64,000 nucleotides of DNA from CAVPHV01 sp963704825 (GCA_963704825.1 CAVPHV010000017.1:248001-312000); one strand, 5' to 3'. Numbered from the stretch's first letter, positions 8,106 to 17,356 are shown. The notes: generated by a model not told the origin, from the letters alone. Program-made: numbers and translations.

Positions 8106-9808
8106 CACTCGATGTCGGGCGAGGTCTCGCCGATACGAAGCTCGTCGGGGAACGGGAACCAGCGAAGATGCTCGAAATCAACCGTGACTTCAGGCACGCC
8201 GAGCGGCGAGGGCAGTTTCAGTTGAGCCGTTGCCAGCAACTCCTCGGCAGCACTGAGATAGTCGACGAGTCTGCTGTCGCCGACTTGCTGCCTGCGATGC
8301 CGGTACGCCATCTCGCCGCCGTCGTAGGAGATGTCGCCCAGGCTCATCGGGGGTTCGCCTCTGCCGTCGCGATGCCGCCACAGGCCGGTTGTGGTGTCGA
8401 AGCGGTAGAAGGGCAGCAGCTTCCAACCGGCGTTCGCCACCAGGTGCACGGCATCGATGATGAAGTCGAGGACCGTTTCGGAGATGAAGTAGTTGAAGTT
8501 GACCCTGACCCAGCCGGGCTTGATTCCCTCACAGCCACGCGCGATTTCCCGTTCAAACTCGTGTGAGGTGTCGATGTCGATGCCGAGGAGGCGGTGTCCG
8601 TACGGCCCGGCACAGGAGCAGCCGCCCCGCGACTGAATCCCGAAGAGGTCGTTCAACAGGGCAACGACGTAGTTGTGGTGGAGGTACTGGTCGCCGTGAC
8701 GGATCACAAACGAGACGATCGAGAGCCGATCGGCTTCGTGGTTGCCGAGCACCTCGATGTTGGGATTGTTCTCCCAAGAGGAGATGGCCCGTTTGATGAA
8801 TGCCTCTTCCCGGTCGCGGATGACGTCGGCGCCGACGGCTTCCTTCAGTTGGAACACCAGGCCGGCTCGGATCGACTCGACAATCGCCGGGGTGCCGCCT
8901 TCTTCGCGGTGTTCGATGTCTTCGAGGTAACGATGGTCTGCAGGGTTCACGTAGGCGACGGTGCCGCCCCCGGGCACTGCCGGGACCCGGTTGGCGAACA
9001 GTTCGCGCCGCCCCACCAGGACCCCCGGCGTGCCCGGGCCGCCGATGAGCTTGTGCGGCGAGACAAAGACGGCGTCCTTGTACCAATCGCCATCCGCCGG
9101 AGAGCCCATCTCGACCGAGACGTAGGGTGCCGCGGCGGCAAAATCCCAAAAGGACAAGGCTCCGTGACGGTGCAGCAGGGAGGCTACGGCTCGAGTGTCG
9201 GTGATGATGCCGGTCACGTTCGAGGCGGCGGAGAACGAACCAATCTTGAGCGGACGATCGGCGTGACGAATCAGTTCTTGTTCGAGATGGGCGAGGTCGA
9301 TGTGGCCGTCGTGGTCCTCGCCGATGGTCACGACGTCGGCGATGGATTCACGCCAGGGAAGTTCGTTGGAGTGATGTTCAAAAGGGCCGATGAACACAAC
9401 CGGTCGGGCTTGGGACGGAATCTGATCACTGAGATGGTGCGAGTCGTCGAGACTGCTCGGCAGCCTGATCCCGAGCACATCGATCAGCTTGGCGATCGCC
9501 CCGGTGCAACCCGAGCCGGCGAACACGACGGCGTGGTCCTCGGTTGCCCCCAGGCAGCGCCGAATGATGGCCCTGGCCTCCTCGCGATAGCGGGTGGTCT
9601 GCAACCCGGTTCCCGATGACTCGGTGTGGGTGTTGGCGTAGAGCGGGAGCACCGCCTCGCGAATGTAATCCTCGATGAAGCTCAACGATCGCCCAGACGC
9701 CGTGTAGTCGGCGTAGGTGACCCGCCGCGGGCCGAAGGGACCGTCGACGACTTCGTCCTTGCCGATCACCGACTGCCGTATGTACTCAACGAGTTGCTGA
9801 TTCGTCAC
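8105..9808 (-). CDS. Class V aminotransferase, cysteine-desulfurase-like
   Basis: A 567-residue PLP enzyme of the class V (NifS/Csd-like) group. Typical elements: TYADYTASGRSL at the start, THTESSG, the SGCTGAI phosphate cup, the SFSAASNVTG segment, WDFAAAAPY, the PLP lysine in SPHKLIGGPGTPG and a conserved loop RGGCSCAGPYGH whose Cys could hold a persulfide. The enzyme is longer than IscS/SufS (about 400) and has roughly 130 extra C-terminal residues. It probably removes sulfur or selenium from cysteine-like substrates. The start is GTG 9808. Its stop codon overlaps the CstR-type operator, so the product may generate the persulfide that the next genes sense and transfer; that link is inference. 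Confidence 0.82.
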   Translation of the reverse strand: MTNQQLVEYIRQSVIGKDEVVDGPFGPRRVTYADYTASGRSLSFIEDYIREAVLPLYANTHTESSGTGLQTTRYREEARAIIRRCLGATEDHAVVFAGSGCTGAIAKLIDVLGIRLPSSLDDSHHLSDQIPSQARPVVFIGPFEHHSNELPWRESIADVVTIGEDHDGHIDLAHLEQELIRHADRPLKIGSFSAASNVTGIITDTRAVASLLHRHGALSFWDFAAAAPYVSVEMGSPADGDWYKDAVFVSPHKLIGGPGTPGVLVGRRELFANRVPAVPGGGTVAYVNPADHRYLEDIEHREEGGTPAIVESIRAGLVFQLKEAVGADVIRDREEAFIKRAISSWENNPNIEVLGNHEADRLSIVSFVIRHGDQYLHHNYVVALLNDLFGIQSRGGCSCAGPYGHRLLGIDIDTSHEFEREIARGCEGIKPGWVRVNFNYFISETVLDFIIDAVHLVANAGWKLLPFYRFDTTTGLWRHRDGRGEPPMSLGDISYDGGEMAYRHRRQQVGDSRLVDYLSAAEELLATAQLKLPSPLGVPEVTVDFEHLRWFPFPDELRIGETSPDIE

Positions 9809-9834
9809 GGACGTGAGGTTAGGTGACTGGTGCC

Positions 9835-10620
9835 TCAAGCTGCGGCCGGGCGGCACACCTTGCAGGGCCGGTAGCCGGCAGCCTCGGCCTGGCGCTCGGA
9901 GCGGAACGGCACGCGGTGGCGGTCCGTGATCCGTCTGGCGTGGCGGCACGTGGGGAAGCAGAACACGTTGGTGGTGTCGCTGCCGTAGAACCGGATTCCG
10001 GCGTCGGCGCCGGCGTCGAGCGCGGTTGTGTCGAGACCTTCGTGCGTCAGCAGGTCGCGCTTCATCTCCTCGCCGAAGGCGTAGTCGCCGATGCTGCCGT
10101 CGCTGCGGCCCACTCGGTGGCACGGGATCACGACCGGCACCGGGTTCCTGTTGAGGGCGCTGCCTACGGCCCGCACCGCACCGGGCTTGTCGATTTCGCG
10201 TGCCACCCACCCGTAGGTGCGCAACTCACCGGGAGGGATTTCCGCCGTCTTGCGCAGCACGGCTTGCTGGAACTCGGTCAGGTGGGTGAGGTCTACGGGC
10301 AGAGCGCCGAGCCTGCCGGTGCGCAGCGTCCGTTCGAGGCCTGCTGCCAGCCGGGGAGGGAGTTCGCCGGGGAAGGCCCTGGCGCCGACTCGGGTCTCGT
10401 AGATGGTGAGGAAGCTGGCCTCGTCCGGAGCGGGCACCACCGCCGATACCCCGCGCTCGTTGTGCGCCACATAGAGGACGATGCCGGTCGGCCCCGTGAT
10501 GGTGGCGTAGCGGTCGGCGAGCCCGGTTGCGGTCAGGGTGTGAGCCAGGATGCTCGACGGAGCCGAGGTACGCAGCGCCTCAAGTCCGGTGACGACGTCG
10601 GACGTGGTTGGGTTGGTCAT
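9835..10620 (-). CDS. O6-alkylguanine-DNA alkyltransferase fused to C-terminal Ada zinc domain
   Basis: A 261-residue suicide repair protein. The MGMT/Ogt part (about residues 60-190) has the helix-turn-helix-like YGWVAREIDKPGAVRAVG and the acceptor motif PCHRV with Cys167, which removes methyl from O6-methylguanine. The last 55 residues are an Ada N-terminal-type zinc domain with Cys221, Cys225, Cys253 and Cys256 (FCFPTC ... PCKVC), the module that in E. coli Ada accepts methyl groups from phosphotriesters. Compared with E. coli Ada the order is reversed and the AraC-type DNA-binding domain is missing. Its ATG overlaps the stop of the upstream ECF sigma gene (ATGA), so translation is coupled. 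Confidence 0.92.
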   Translation of the reverse strand: MTNPTTSDVVTGLEALRTSAPSSILAHTLTATGLADRYATITGPTGIVLYVAHNERGVSAVVPAPDEASFLTIYETRVGARAFPGELPPRLAAGLERTLRTGRLGALPVDLTHLTEFQQAVLRKTAEIPPGELRTYGWVAREIDKPGAVRAVGSALNRNPVPVVIPCHRVGRSDGSIGDYAFGEEMKRDLLTHEGLDTTALDAGADAGIRFYGSDTTNVFCFPTCRHARRITDRHRVPFRSERQAEAAGYRPCKVCRPAAA

Positions 10621-11210
10621 GGTTTCTCCTCAATCTCGGCGGTGAGCAGGTCCCGCAAGTGTTCGAGGCCGCGGTGCACGTCGGCTTTCGTCGTGCCGAC
10701 GGGGCGGTCGAGCGCGGCAGCGATCTCCGCATAGGAAAGCCCAACGACGTGGCGCAGGACGACCGCGACGCGCTGCGGAGCCGGCAGTGTGTCGAGCCGC
10801 TGCTGCCATTCGGCGGCGATCACGGCCGCCATGCCGTCGGCGGCGACGTCAACTGTGTCCGGCGCGGCGCGATCATCGGTCGCCAATGGCACCGTGACGG
10901 CGGCACGTTTACGGCCGCGAGCCGCGTTGCGGCACAGGTTGACGGCGATCGTCCACAGCCAAGGGCGCAGCTTCAGATCTCGGATCCGATCCGGGTCGTA
11001 GCCGAGCAGTGCCCGGTAGGCCCGGATGAAGGCTTCCTGGGTGACGTCCTCGGCATCGTGGCGCGTCGGCACCATGCGCAGGACCCCCGAGAAGATGCCG
11101 TCCTGGTGGGCGATGATCAGGTCGGGAAACGTGGCGGCGACGTCGCGAGCCAGCCGTTTGGTGAGCCGCCGATCGGTATCGGCATCCACTCGGTTGGTTG
11201 GCGTCGTCAT
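10617..11210 (-). CDS. ECF-type RNA polymerase sigma factor
   Basis: A 197-residue sigma-70 family ECF factor. Region 2 holds RHDAEDVTQEAFIRAYRAL (core binding and -10 recognition) and region 4 holds LSYAEIAAALDRPVGTTKADVHRGLEHLR (helix-turn-helix for the -35). No anti-sigma factor is adjacent. Its stop overlaps the alkyltransferase-Ada start by 4 bases, which places the two proteins in the same response. A likely role is to transcribe DNA-alkylation repair genes, perhaps including its own operon; the trigger is not visible. The ATG at 11210 is preferred; a GTG two codons upstream is also possible. Confidence 0.9.
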   Translation of the reverse strand: MTTPTNRVDADTDRRLTKRLARDVAATFPDLIIAHQDGIFSGVLRMVPTRHDAEDVTQEAFIRAYRALLGYDPDRIRDLKLRPWLWTIAVNLCRNAARGRKRAAVTVPLATDDRAAPDTVDVAADGMAAVIAAEWQQRLDTLPAPQRVAVVLRHVVGLSYAEIAAALDRPVGTTKADVHRGLEHLRDLLTAEIEEKP

Positions 11211-11277
11211 GGTCACCGAAACGTCTTCCGTCGTTGGGTTCACAGAGAAGAACCCCGCCGCAGGCGCAACGGTTGCA

Positions 11278-12954
11278 TCAATCGAGCAGGAACTGGCGCA
11301 CCAGGTCGATCCCGACGGGGCCAACCCCGAGGAGGTCGGCATGGAACGCTTTGAGATCGAACTGGTCGCCGCGCGCCGCCTCCAGCTCGTCACGGGTGTC
11401 GAGGATCATGCGTTCTCCCACCTTGTAGGAGATGGCTTGACCCGGCCATCCGTAGTAGCGGGTCACCTCGGATGCGGCGTACGCCGGTTCGAGGGTCGCA
11501 TAGTCACACAACATCTGTGTTGCCGTCTCGAAATTCCACGCCTCGCCGGGGTGGAACGACTGGTCGCGGGGTATCGGGTACCCGAGGTGAGAACCGATGT
11601 CGATGACGACTCTGCAGGCTCGTAGCATCTGGGCCGACAGCCACCCGAAGACGTAGTCGGGGGTATCCAGATAGCCCAGTTCCTCCATCAGGCGCTCGGC
11701 ATAGAGCGCCCACCCCTCGCCGGTGCCGGATTTCCACACCCACAGGCGCTGCAGGCGGCTGAGACGCTCGGCGTGCGACATCTGGACCCCAACTTGGAGA
11801 TGGTGGCCGGGGAACCCCTCGTGGTAGGCCGTGGTGATTTCGTCGTAGAGCGGGAAGGGGCCGTCGCCCTCGAGTGACCACCAGACCGATCCCGGTCGGC
11901 TGAAGTCCTCTGATGGCCCAACGTAGTAGGCACCCAGCGAGCCTCCGGGAGCGGCCAGCTTGACCTCAACGTCCCGGATTGTGTCGGGAACGTCGAAGTG
12001 GGTGCCGGCCAGCTGCTCGAGGGCGGCTCGTTCCCGTTCCTGGATATCGCGCACGAAGGACGCCCGATCGGCAGCCAGCCGGTTGGGGTCGGTCTTGAGT
12101 ATCTCGATGGCATCGGCAATGGTGCCGCCGAACGTAATCTCCGCCGCCACCGCCTCCATCCGAGTTCGCAGGTCGGCGACCTCGGCCCATCCCCAGGCGT
12201 AGGTCTCGCCCGGGTCGATCGTGGTGCCGAGGAACCGCGCCGCCTCACGGACATACCGAGTTTCGCCGACCGCATCGGTGGCGGCGGCATTGGGCAGGTA
12301 CTCGGTGCGAAGGTAGTCGGCGAAGTCTCCAAAGGCACTGCGCCCCGCGACGATGGCGGATTCGAGTCGCGACGCCAGATCTTCACCCTCGGGCAGTTCG
12401 GCGGCGGCGAGCGACTCACGGAGGGTGAGGAACGGCGACTGATCCGACGCCATCGCGGTTGCCTGCTCGATGGCGGCTTCGACCTGGCGTTGGGCGACGG
12501 CCAATCCCTGCTCGATTCCGAGGTCGAGCGACTCCCGATAGCGGGCGAACGCTGGCCCGAGTGTGGTGAGTCGGGCCACGATGTCGTTCCATGCTTCCGC
12601 CCTGTCGCGGCTCATGTGGTCGAACGTCTCGCGAAAGCCCTGCAGGGGAGACGCGATCGAATTCAGTGCCCTGAGGTGGTCGCCGGAGGCGATGAAGTCG
12701 AGTTCTTCCTCGAGCATGTCGCGCGCCACCTCGATGGCGAGCGCTTCCCACCGCGAAGTGGGCGGGGGCACTTCATCCACCCGGCTCTGGAGATCCGTGA
12801 GTGCTGCCGCAATGGTGGCGTACCCGGCGGGGCTCAGGTCGGGCCAGCGGTCGTCGTACCCGGCCACTCCCCGGTAGGTGGCCTCGTTGGGCAGCAGGGC
12901 GCACATCTCGTCGACGATCGTGCTGGAGAGGGGATAGATCGGGTGATCAGGCAT
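11278..12954 (-). CDS. DUF885 family putative metallohydrolase
   Basis: A 558-residue protein of the DUF885 family, which is thought to contain zinc-dependent peptidase-like enzymes. The putative zinc site is TAYHEGFPGHH (His378, Glu379, His384/His385), followed about 40 residues later by GTGEGWALYAERLMEELG, whose Glu would be a further ligand. No signal peptide is seen, so it should act in the cytoplasm. The gene is 27 bases from the molybdopterin oxidoreductase stop. Function and substrate are not established for most family members; a dipeptidase or carboxypeptidase role is an inference from the motif. Confidence 0.85.
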   Translation of the reverse strand: MPDHPIYPLSSTIVDEMCALLPNEATYRGVAGYDDRWPDLSPAGYATIAAALTDLQSRVDEVPPPTSRWEALAIEVARDMLEEELDFIASGDHLRALNSIASPLQGFRETFDHMSRDRAEAWNDIVARLTTLGPAFARYRESLDLGIEQGLAVAQRQVEAAIEQATAMASDQSPFLTLRESLAAAELPEGEDLASRLESAIVAGRSAFGDFADYLRTEYLPNAAATDAVGETRYVREAARFLGTTIDPGETYAWGWAEVADLRTRMEAVAAEITFGGTIADAIEILKTDPNRLAADRASFVRDIQERERAALEQLAGTHFDVPDTIRDVEVKLAAPGGSLGAYYVGPSEDFSRPGSVWWSLEGDGPFPLYDEITTAYHEGFPGHHLQVGVQMSHAERLSRLQRLWVWKSGTGEGWALYAERLMEELGYLDTPDYVFGWLSAQMLRACRVVIDIGSHLGYPIPRDQSFHPGEAWNFETATQMLCDYATLEPAYAASEVTRYYGWPGQAISYKVGERMILDTRDELEAARGDQFDLKAFHADLLGVGPVGIDLVRQFLLD

Positions 12955-12981
12955 GTCGTGAGGGTACCTCGTGGACCTCCC

Positions 12982-15207
12982 TCACCCCGGCCCCACCTCC
13001 ACCGGAATGCCGTTCAGCACCGCGTTGCCCGACAAAGGGTCGATGTCGTCTCCAGCGAGGACATTGGAGTTCACTCCTGGGCGGCGGGAGGCCACCGTCA
13101 GGTCGATGCCCGGGAGGTCGTGGCCCCAGCCGTGGGGGAGGCTGACGACGCCGGGCATGATGTCCGTGGTGATCTCGATCGGCGCGGCGACGGATCCTGC
13201 GCCCGAGGTGACGCGGGCAGTATCTGATCCAGCCAGGCCGAGGCGCGTCGCGTCCACCGGATGGATCTGCAGCGTGCAGCGCTCCTGACCCTTGACGAGG
13301 ACCTCGACGTTGTGCATCCACGAGTTGTTGGAGCGCAGGTGGCGGCGACCGACGAGCACCATGGCGCCGTTGCCCGGGGCGGCGGCGGCTTCGAGCCTGG
13401 CCAGGTCGGCGATGATGGCCTCAGGAGCCAGCTCGACCTGTCCCGACGGGGTTGCCAGCACCTCAGGGAGGCGAGGCTGGAGCGGTCCGAGGTCGATGCC
13501 GTGCGGGTGGCGGCGGAGTCGTTCGAGGTTGAGCCCATCGGAGTTGTGCCCATATCCATCGCCGTACGGCCCGACACGTACCAAGTAGTCGAGTATCCGT
13601 TCCGGGCCGCGGTCGCCCGCGGTGGCGGCGATGATCTCAGCAGCGTTCCGGCCGCTGATGGTGGAGGCCGGGTCGCCGACGCCGCGCCCGACCATGGTGG
13701 CGAAGACCATGTCGTCGAACTGGTCGAGGTCGGCGTCGGGGCCCATCCCCGAGACGACGGCTGCCAACCGCAGCAAGGTACGCCATTCCGGCTCGGCACC
13801 TGGCTCGGCGGGGAGCACGGCTGGGGAGTAATTGGCAACGTTGTGGACGGCGAGGGCCCCAAAGGCGAAGTCGTAGTGAGGTCGGCGCAGCGCCGGCGGC
13901 GCCGGGAGAATCACATCGGCGTGACGGGTGGTTTCGTTGCGGTAGATGTCGACGCTGACCATGAAATCGAGTTGGCCGAGGGCGGCGTCGAGCCGCTCGC
14001 TGTGCGGGGTGGACAGGACCGGATTGCCCGCCACCGTGATCAGGGCACGGACCCTGCCGTCTCCCGGGGTCGTGATCTCATCGGCCAGGCCGGCGACCGG
14101 CAACTCGCCGCGCACCTCAGGATGACCCCCGGTCCGGCTCGTCCAGCGTCCGGTCGTCCAGCCGCGCTTGGGGCGGGGCTGTTCGTGGGCCGCCTTCGGA
14201 AACATCGCCCCACCGGGCCGATCGAGGTTGCCGGTCAGCGCGTTGAGGACATCGACCAACCAGGCGCCGAGCGTTCCGAATCGCACGGTGTGGGTGCCGA
14301 TTCGGCCGTAGACGGCGGCGGTCTCGGCTGCGGAGAGTTCACGGGCGAGACGGCGAATGGTGGTGGCATCGATGCCGCAGATGGCAGCGACTCGCTCAGG
14401 CGGGAAGCCTTCGGTGGCGGCTCCAACGTCACCGACGCCGCGGAGGTGATCGGCGGCCGGTCCGAGTTCGACGAGGCCTTCGTCGAACAGCACGTGCCCC
14501 ATCGCAGCGAGCAGGTACACGTCGGTGCCGGGCTGGATGAATAGATGCTCGTCGGCGGCCTTGGCGGTCCGGCTGCGCCGGGGATCAACCACCACGACCC
14601 GGCCCCCGCGCTCTCTGATCGCGTCGAGCCGTCCCGGCCAATCGGGCGCGGTGGCCAGGCTGCCGTTCGAGGCGCGCGGGTTGGCGCCGAGGATGAGCAG
14701 GTAGTCGGTGCGGTCGATGTCGGGCACCGGAATGATGTCGGGGTGGCCGAACATCAGGCCGCACGAAACGTGCTTGGGCATCTGGTCGACGGTACTGGCG
14801 CTGTAGAGGCTCCGGCTGCGCAGCGCCCGGATCAGCACCCGGTTGTAGAGCGGACCCGACATGGCGTGCACGTTGGGATTACCGAGATAGAGGGCGACGG
14901 CGTTGGGCCCGTGCGCGGTGATCACGGGAACCAGGTTGTCCGCAATGTGTGCGAAGGCTTCATCCCACGTCGCAGGCTCGAATTTGCCGTCGCGTTTGAT
15001 CATCGGTTGCCGCACCCGGTCGGGGTCGGCGTCGAGCTGTTTCAGGGTCGAACCCTTTGGGCAGATGAACCCGCGGCTGAACACGTCGTCCCGGTCACCT
15101 CGGATCCGCACCACGGCGTCGTCGCGGACGGAGATCTCGAGCCCACAGGTGGCCTCGCAGAGTGGGCACGTTCGAAAGGCCAGTCGAGTGGTGTCGTCGG
15201 AGTTCAT
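12982..15207 (-). CDS. Molybdopterin-dependent oxidoreductase (DMSO reductase family)
   Basis: A 741-residue Mo/W-bisPGD enzyme. The N-terminus binds a 4Fe-4S cluster through Cys14, Cys17, Cys21 and Cys49 (CPLCEATC ... ICPKG). Family blocks follow: ILGANPRASNGS, VVVDPRRSRTA, VYGRIGTHT, LTGNLDRPGGAMF, TRHADVILPAP and a C-terminal beta-barrel domain with HNVEVLVKG and LPHGWGHD. There is no twin-arginine signal, so it is cytoplasmic. The usual Mo-ligand region (SASTVDQMPKHVS) has no Cys or selenocysteine, so formate dehydrogenase or assimilatory nitrate reductase identity is not supported. No iron-sulfur or membrane partner is encoded next to it. Substrate unknown. Confidence 0.88.
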   Translation of the reverse strand: MNSDDTTRLAFRTCPLCEATCGLEISVRDDAVVRIRGDRDDVFSRGFICPKGSTLKQLDADPDRVRQPMIKRDGKFEPATWDEAFAHIADNLVPVITAHGPNAVALYLGNPNVHAMSGPLYNRVLIRALRSRSLYSASTVDQMPKHVSCGLMFGHPDIIPVPDIDRTDYLLILGANPRASNGSLATAPDWPGRLDAIRERGGRVVVVDPRRSRTAKAADEHLFIQPGTDVYLLAAMGHVLFDEGLVELGPAADHLRGVGDVGAATEGFPPERVAAICGIDATTIRRLARELSAAETAAVYGRIGTHTVRFGTLGAWLVDVLNALTGNLDRPGGAMFPKAAHEQPRPKRGWTTGRWTSRTGGHPEVRGELPVAGLADEITTPGDGRVRALITVAGNPVLSTPHSERLDAALGQLDFMVSVDIYRNETTRHADVILPAPPALRRPHYDFAFGALAVHNVANYSPAVLPAEPGAEPEWRTLLRLAAVVSGMGPDADLDQFDDMVFATMVGRGVGDPASTISGRNAAEIIAATAGDRGPERILDYLVRVGPYGDGYGHNSDGLNLERLRRHPHGIDLGPLQPRLPEVLATPSGQVELAPEAIIADLARLEAAAAPGNGAMVLVGRRHLRSNNSWMHNVEVLVKGQERCTLQIHPVDATRLGLAGSDTARVTSGAGSVAAPIEITTDIMPGVVSLPHGWGHDLPGIDLTVASRRPGVNSNVLAGDDIDPLSGNAVLNGIPVEVGPG

Positions 15208-15220
15208 GCTCCGAGCGTAC

Positions 15221-16411
15221 TCACGCGACTTCGAACAGACCGGCCGCTCCTTGCCCGCCGCCGACGCACATGGTCACGAGGCCGAACCGGCCCCCGGTGC
15301 GCTTGAGGTGACGGAGGATCTGCCCGACCATCCTCGCCCCACTCATCCCGTAGGGGTGCCCGAGCGAGATCGAGCCGCCCATCGGGTTCAGCTTCTCGTC
15401 GGGGATCTCCAGAACCCGCTGGCAGTACAACACCTGGGAGGCGAAGGCCTCGTTGAGTTCGACGATGTCGATGTCGTCGAGGGTCATGCCCACCATGTCG
15501 AGCAGCTTGGGCACGGCCTCGACCGGGCCGATTCCCATCTCGTCCGGATCGACACCCGCAACCTGGAAGCCACGGAAGATGCCGAGGGGCTCGAGGCCGA
15601 GGGCGTCGGCGCGCTCGGTCGACATCACCACTGCAGCGGAAGCCCCGTCGGCGAACTGCGAGGAGTTGCCCGCGGTCACCGAGCCGTTCTCGGGATCGAA
15701 CACCGGTGGCAGCGAGGCGAGCCCTTCGAGGGTGGTGGTGGGCCGGTTGCACTCGTCGTGATCACACACGTAGTCCGTTTCCACTCCGAAGCTGCCGTCG
15801 GCTTGCTTGACGGCCCGATCGACCGTCATCGGCGCGATGTCCGCGGCGTACCAGCCCTGTTCCTGGGCGTGGGCTACCCGTTGCTGCGACATCAGGGAGT
15901 AGGCATCTTGATCTTCACGGGAGATGCCGTAGCGCTTGGCGACGATTTCGGCGGTTGCGCCCATGGAGAGGTAGATGCCGGGCCAGTCCTTCATCAATGG
16001 CTCGTTGTAGAGATCGACACTGCGAAAGTTGTCGTTCTGGACGAGCGAAATCGACTCGACGCCTCCGGCGATGATCGTGTCGACCTCACCTACCATCACC
16101 CGATGCGACGCCATGGCGATGGTGTTGAGACCAGACGAGCAGAAGCGGTTGACGGTGGTGCCCGGTACCGATGAGGGAAGCCCGGCCCGCAGCGCGGCGA
16201 TACGGCCCACATTCTGACCTGAAGGGCCCTCAGGAAGCCCGCAGCCGAGGATGACATCTTCGACATCTGCGTCGGCAACGGCCGGGACGTCGGCGAGCGC
16301 AGCACGGATGGCGTGGGCCGCTTGGTCGTCTGGTCTGGTCATGTTGAACGAACCGCGATATCCCTTGGTGAGCGGGGTTCGTTTGCTGGCGACGACAACG
16401 GCTTCACGCAT
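15221..16411 (-). CDS. Acetyl-CoA acetyltransferase (thiolase)
   Basis: A 396-residue type II thiolase. The nucleophile Cys91 lies in VNRFCSSGLNT; the second active site set is ELNEAFA, GHPYGMSGAR and the acid/base Cys in MCVGGGQG. It either cleaves 3-ketoacyl-CoA in beta-oxidation or condenses acetyl-CoA. GAGGAG is about 7 bases before the ATG. It is 13 bases downstream of the molybdo-enzyme start (that is, upstream in transcription) and divergent from an HSDL2-like SDR that also suggests lipid metabolism. The exact chain-length preference cannot be read from the sequence. Confidence 0.93.
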   Translation of the reverse strand: MREAVVVASKRTPLTKGYRGSFNMTRPDDQAAHAIRAALADVPAVADADVEDVILGCGLPEGPSGQNVGRIAALRAGLPSSVPGTTVNRFCSSGLNTIAMASHRVMVGEVDTIIAGGVESISLVQNDNFRSVDLYNEPLMKDWPGIYLSMGATAEIVAKRYGISREDQDAYSLMSQQRVAHAQEQGWYAADIAPMTVDRAVKQADGSFGVETDYVCDHDECNRPTTTLEGLASLPPVFDPENGSVTAGNSSQFADGASAAVVMSTERADALGLEPLGIFRGFQVAGVDPDEMGIGPVEAVPKLLDMVGMTLDDIDIVELNEAFASQVLYCQRVLEIPDEKLNPMGGSISLGHPYGMSGARMVGQILRHLKRTGGRFGLVTMCVGGGQGAAGLFEVA

Positions 16412-16528
16412 GCTGTGCTCCTCGGTGCGACCTGGGTCCAGGGTAACCGTCGGAGCCTCCGTGCGATTCCGTGGCGAGACAGCATTGCCTCTACCCTTGA
16501 GCCCACATCCCGAAGCGAGGAGAGTCTC

Positions 16529-17356
16529 ATGGGCGTTCTGGCCGGCAAGACGATGTTCATCTCCGGCGCAAGCCGCGGGATTGGGCTGGCGATCGCCAAG
16601 AGGGTGGCCGCCGACGGCGCCAACGTGGCACTCATCGCCAAGACGGCGGACCCCCACCCCCGGCTGCCGGGCACCGTGTACACCGCGGCGGAGGAGATCG
16701 AAGCCGCCGGTGGACATGCCCTGCCGATCGTCGGCGACATTCGCTACAACGACCAGGTGGAGGACGCCGTCGGCAAGGCCGTCGACCACTTCGGCGGCAT
16801 CGACATCTGCGTCAACAACGCCTCGGCCATCAACCTCTCCGGATCTGTCGACCTGCCGATGAAGCAATACGACCTCATGCAGAACATCAACTGCCGGGGC
16901 ACGTTCCTCGTCACCCGGACGTGCGTCCCATTCCTCCAAAGGGCCGACAACCCGCATATCTTGACGCTGAGCCCGCCGCTCAACTTCAACCCGGTGTGGT
17001 TCCAGCAGCACGTGGCCTACACCATTGCCAAATACGGCATGAGCATGTGCACGATCGGGTTCGCCAACGAGTTTGCCGCCGACGGGATCGCTGCCAACAG
17101 CCTGTGGCCGCGCACCATCATTGCGACGGCGGCGGTGCAGAACCTGCTCGGCGGCGACGAAGCCATGCGTCGTTCCCGGCGGCCCGAGATCCTCGCCGAC
17201 GCTGCCTATGAGATCTTCAAGCTTGACAGCCGCGAGAACACGGGGAACTTCTACATCGACGACGAGATACTCGCCACGGCGGGTATCACCGATCTGTCCG
17301 GATACGCGTACGTCGAGAACGCGGAACTACAGCGCGATATCTTCCTCGACGAGTAG
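16529..17356 (+). CDS. HSDL2-like short-chain dehydrogenase/reductase
   Basis: A 275-residue NAD(P)-dependent SDR. The cofactor motif SGASRGIGLA starts near residue 12; CVNNASAI is the conserved NNAG-like element; the catalytic pair is Tyr and Lys in AYTIAKYG. The insert TADPHPRLPGTVYTAAEEI and the ending DDEILATAG are typical of hydroxysteroid dehydrogenase-like protein 2, a SDR group tied to fatty-acid metabolism. GAGGAGA lies 6 bases before the ATG. It is divergent from the thiolase across 117 bases, so shared regulation is plausible. True substrate unknown. Confidence 0.9.
   Translation: MGVLAGKTMFISGASRGIGLAIAKRVAADGANVALIAKTADPHPRLPGTVYTAAEEIEAAGGHALPIVGDIRYNDQVEDAVGKAVDHFGGIDICVNNASAINLSGSVDLPMKQYDLMQNINCRGTFLVTRTCVPFLQRADNPHILTLSPPLNFNPVWFQQHVAYTIAKYGMSMCTIGFANEFAADGIAANSLWPRTIIATAAVQNLLGGDEAMRRSRRPEILADAAYEIFKLDSRENTGNFYIDDEILATAGITDLSGYAYVENAELQRDIFLDE

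Noticed and set aside
12958..12985. A possible terminator between the molybdo-enzyme and DUF885 genes
   Set aside because: The stem is only 7 bp (GTGAGGG with CCCTCAC), overlaps the upstream gene's stop and has a 14-base loop, so it is likely chance.
12982..15207. Formate dehydrogenase or nitrate reductase identity for the molybdo-enzyme
   Set aside because: No Sec codon or Cys at the Mo-ligand area and no partner subunits; the general family is as far as the evidence goes.
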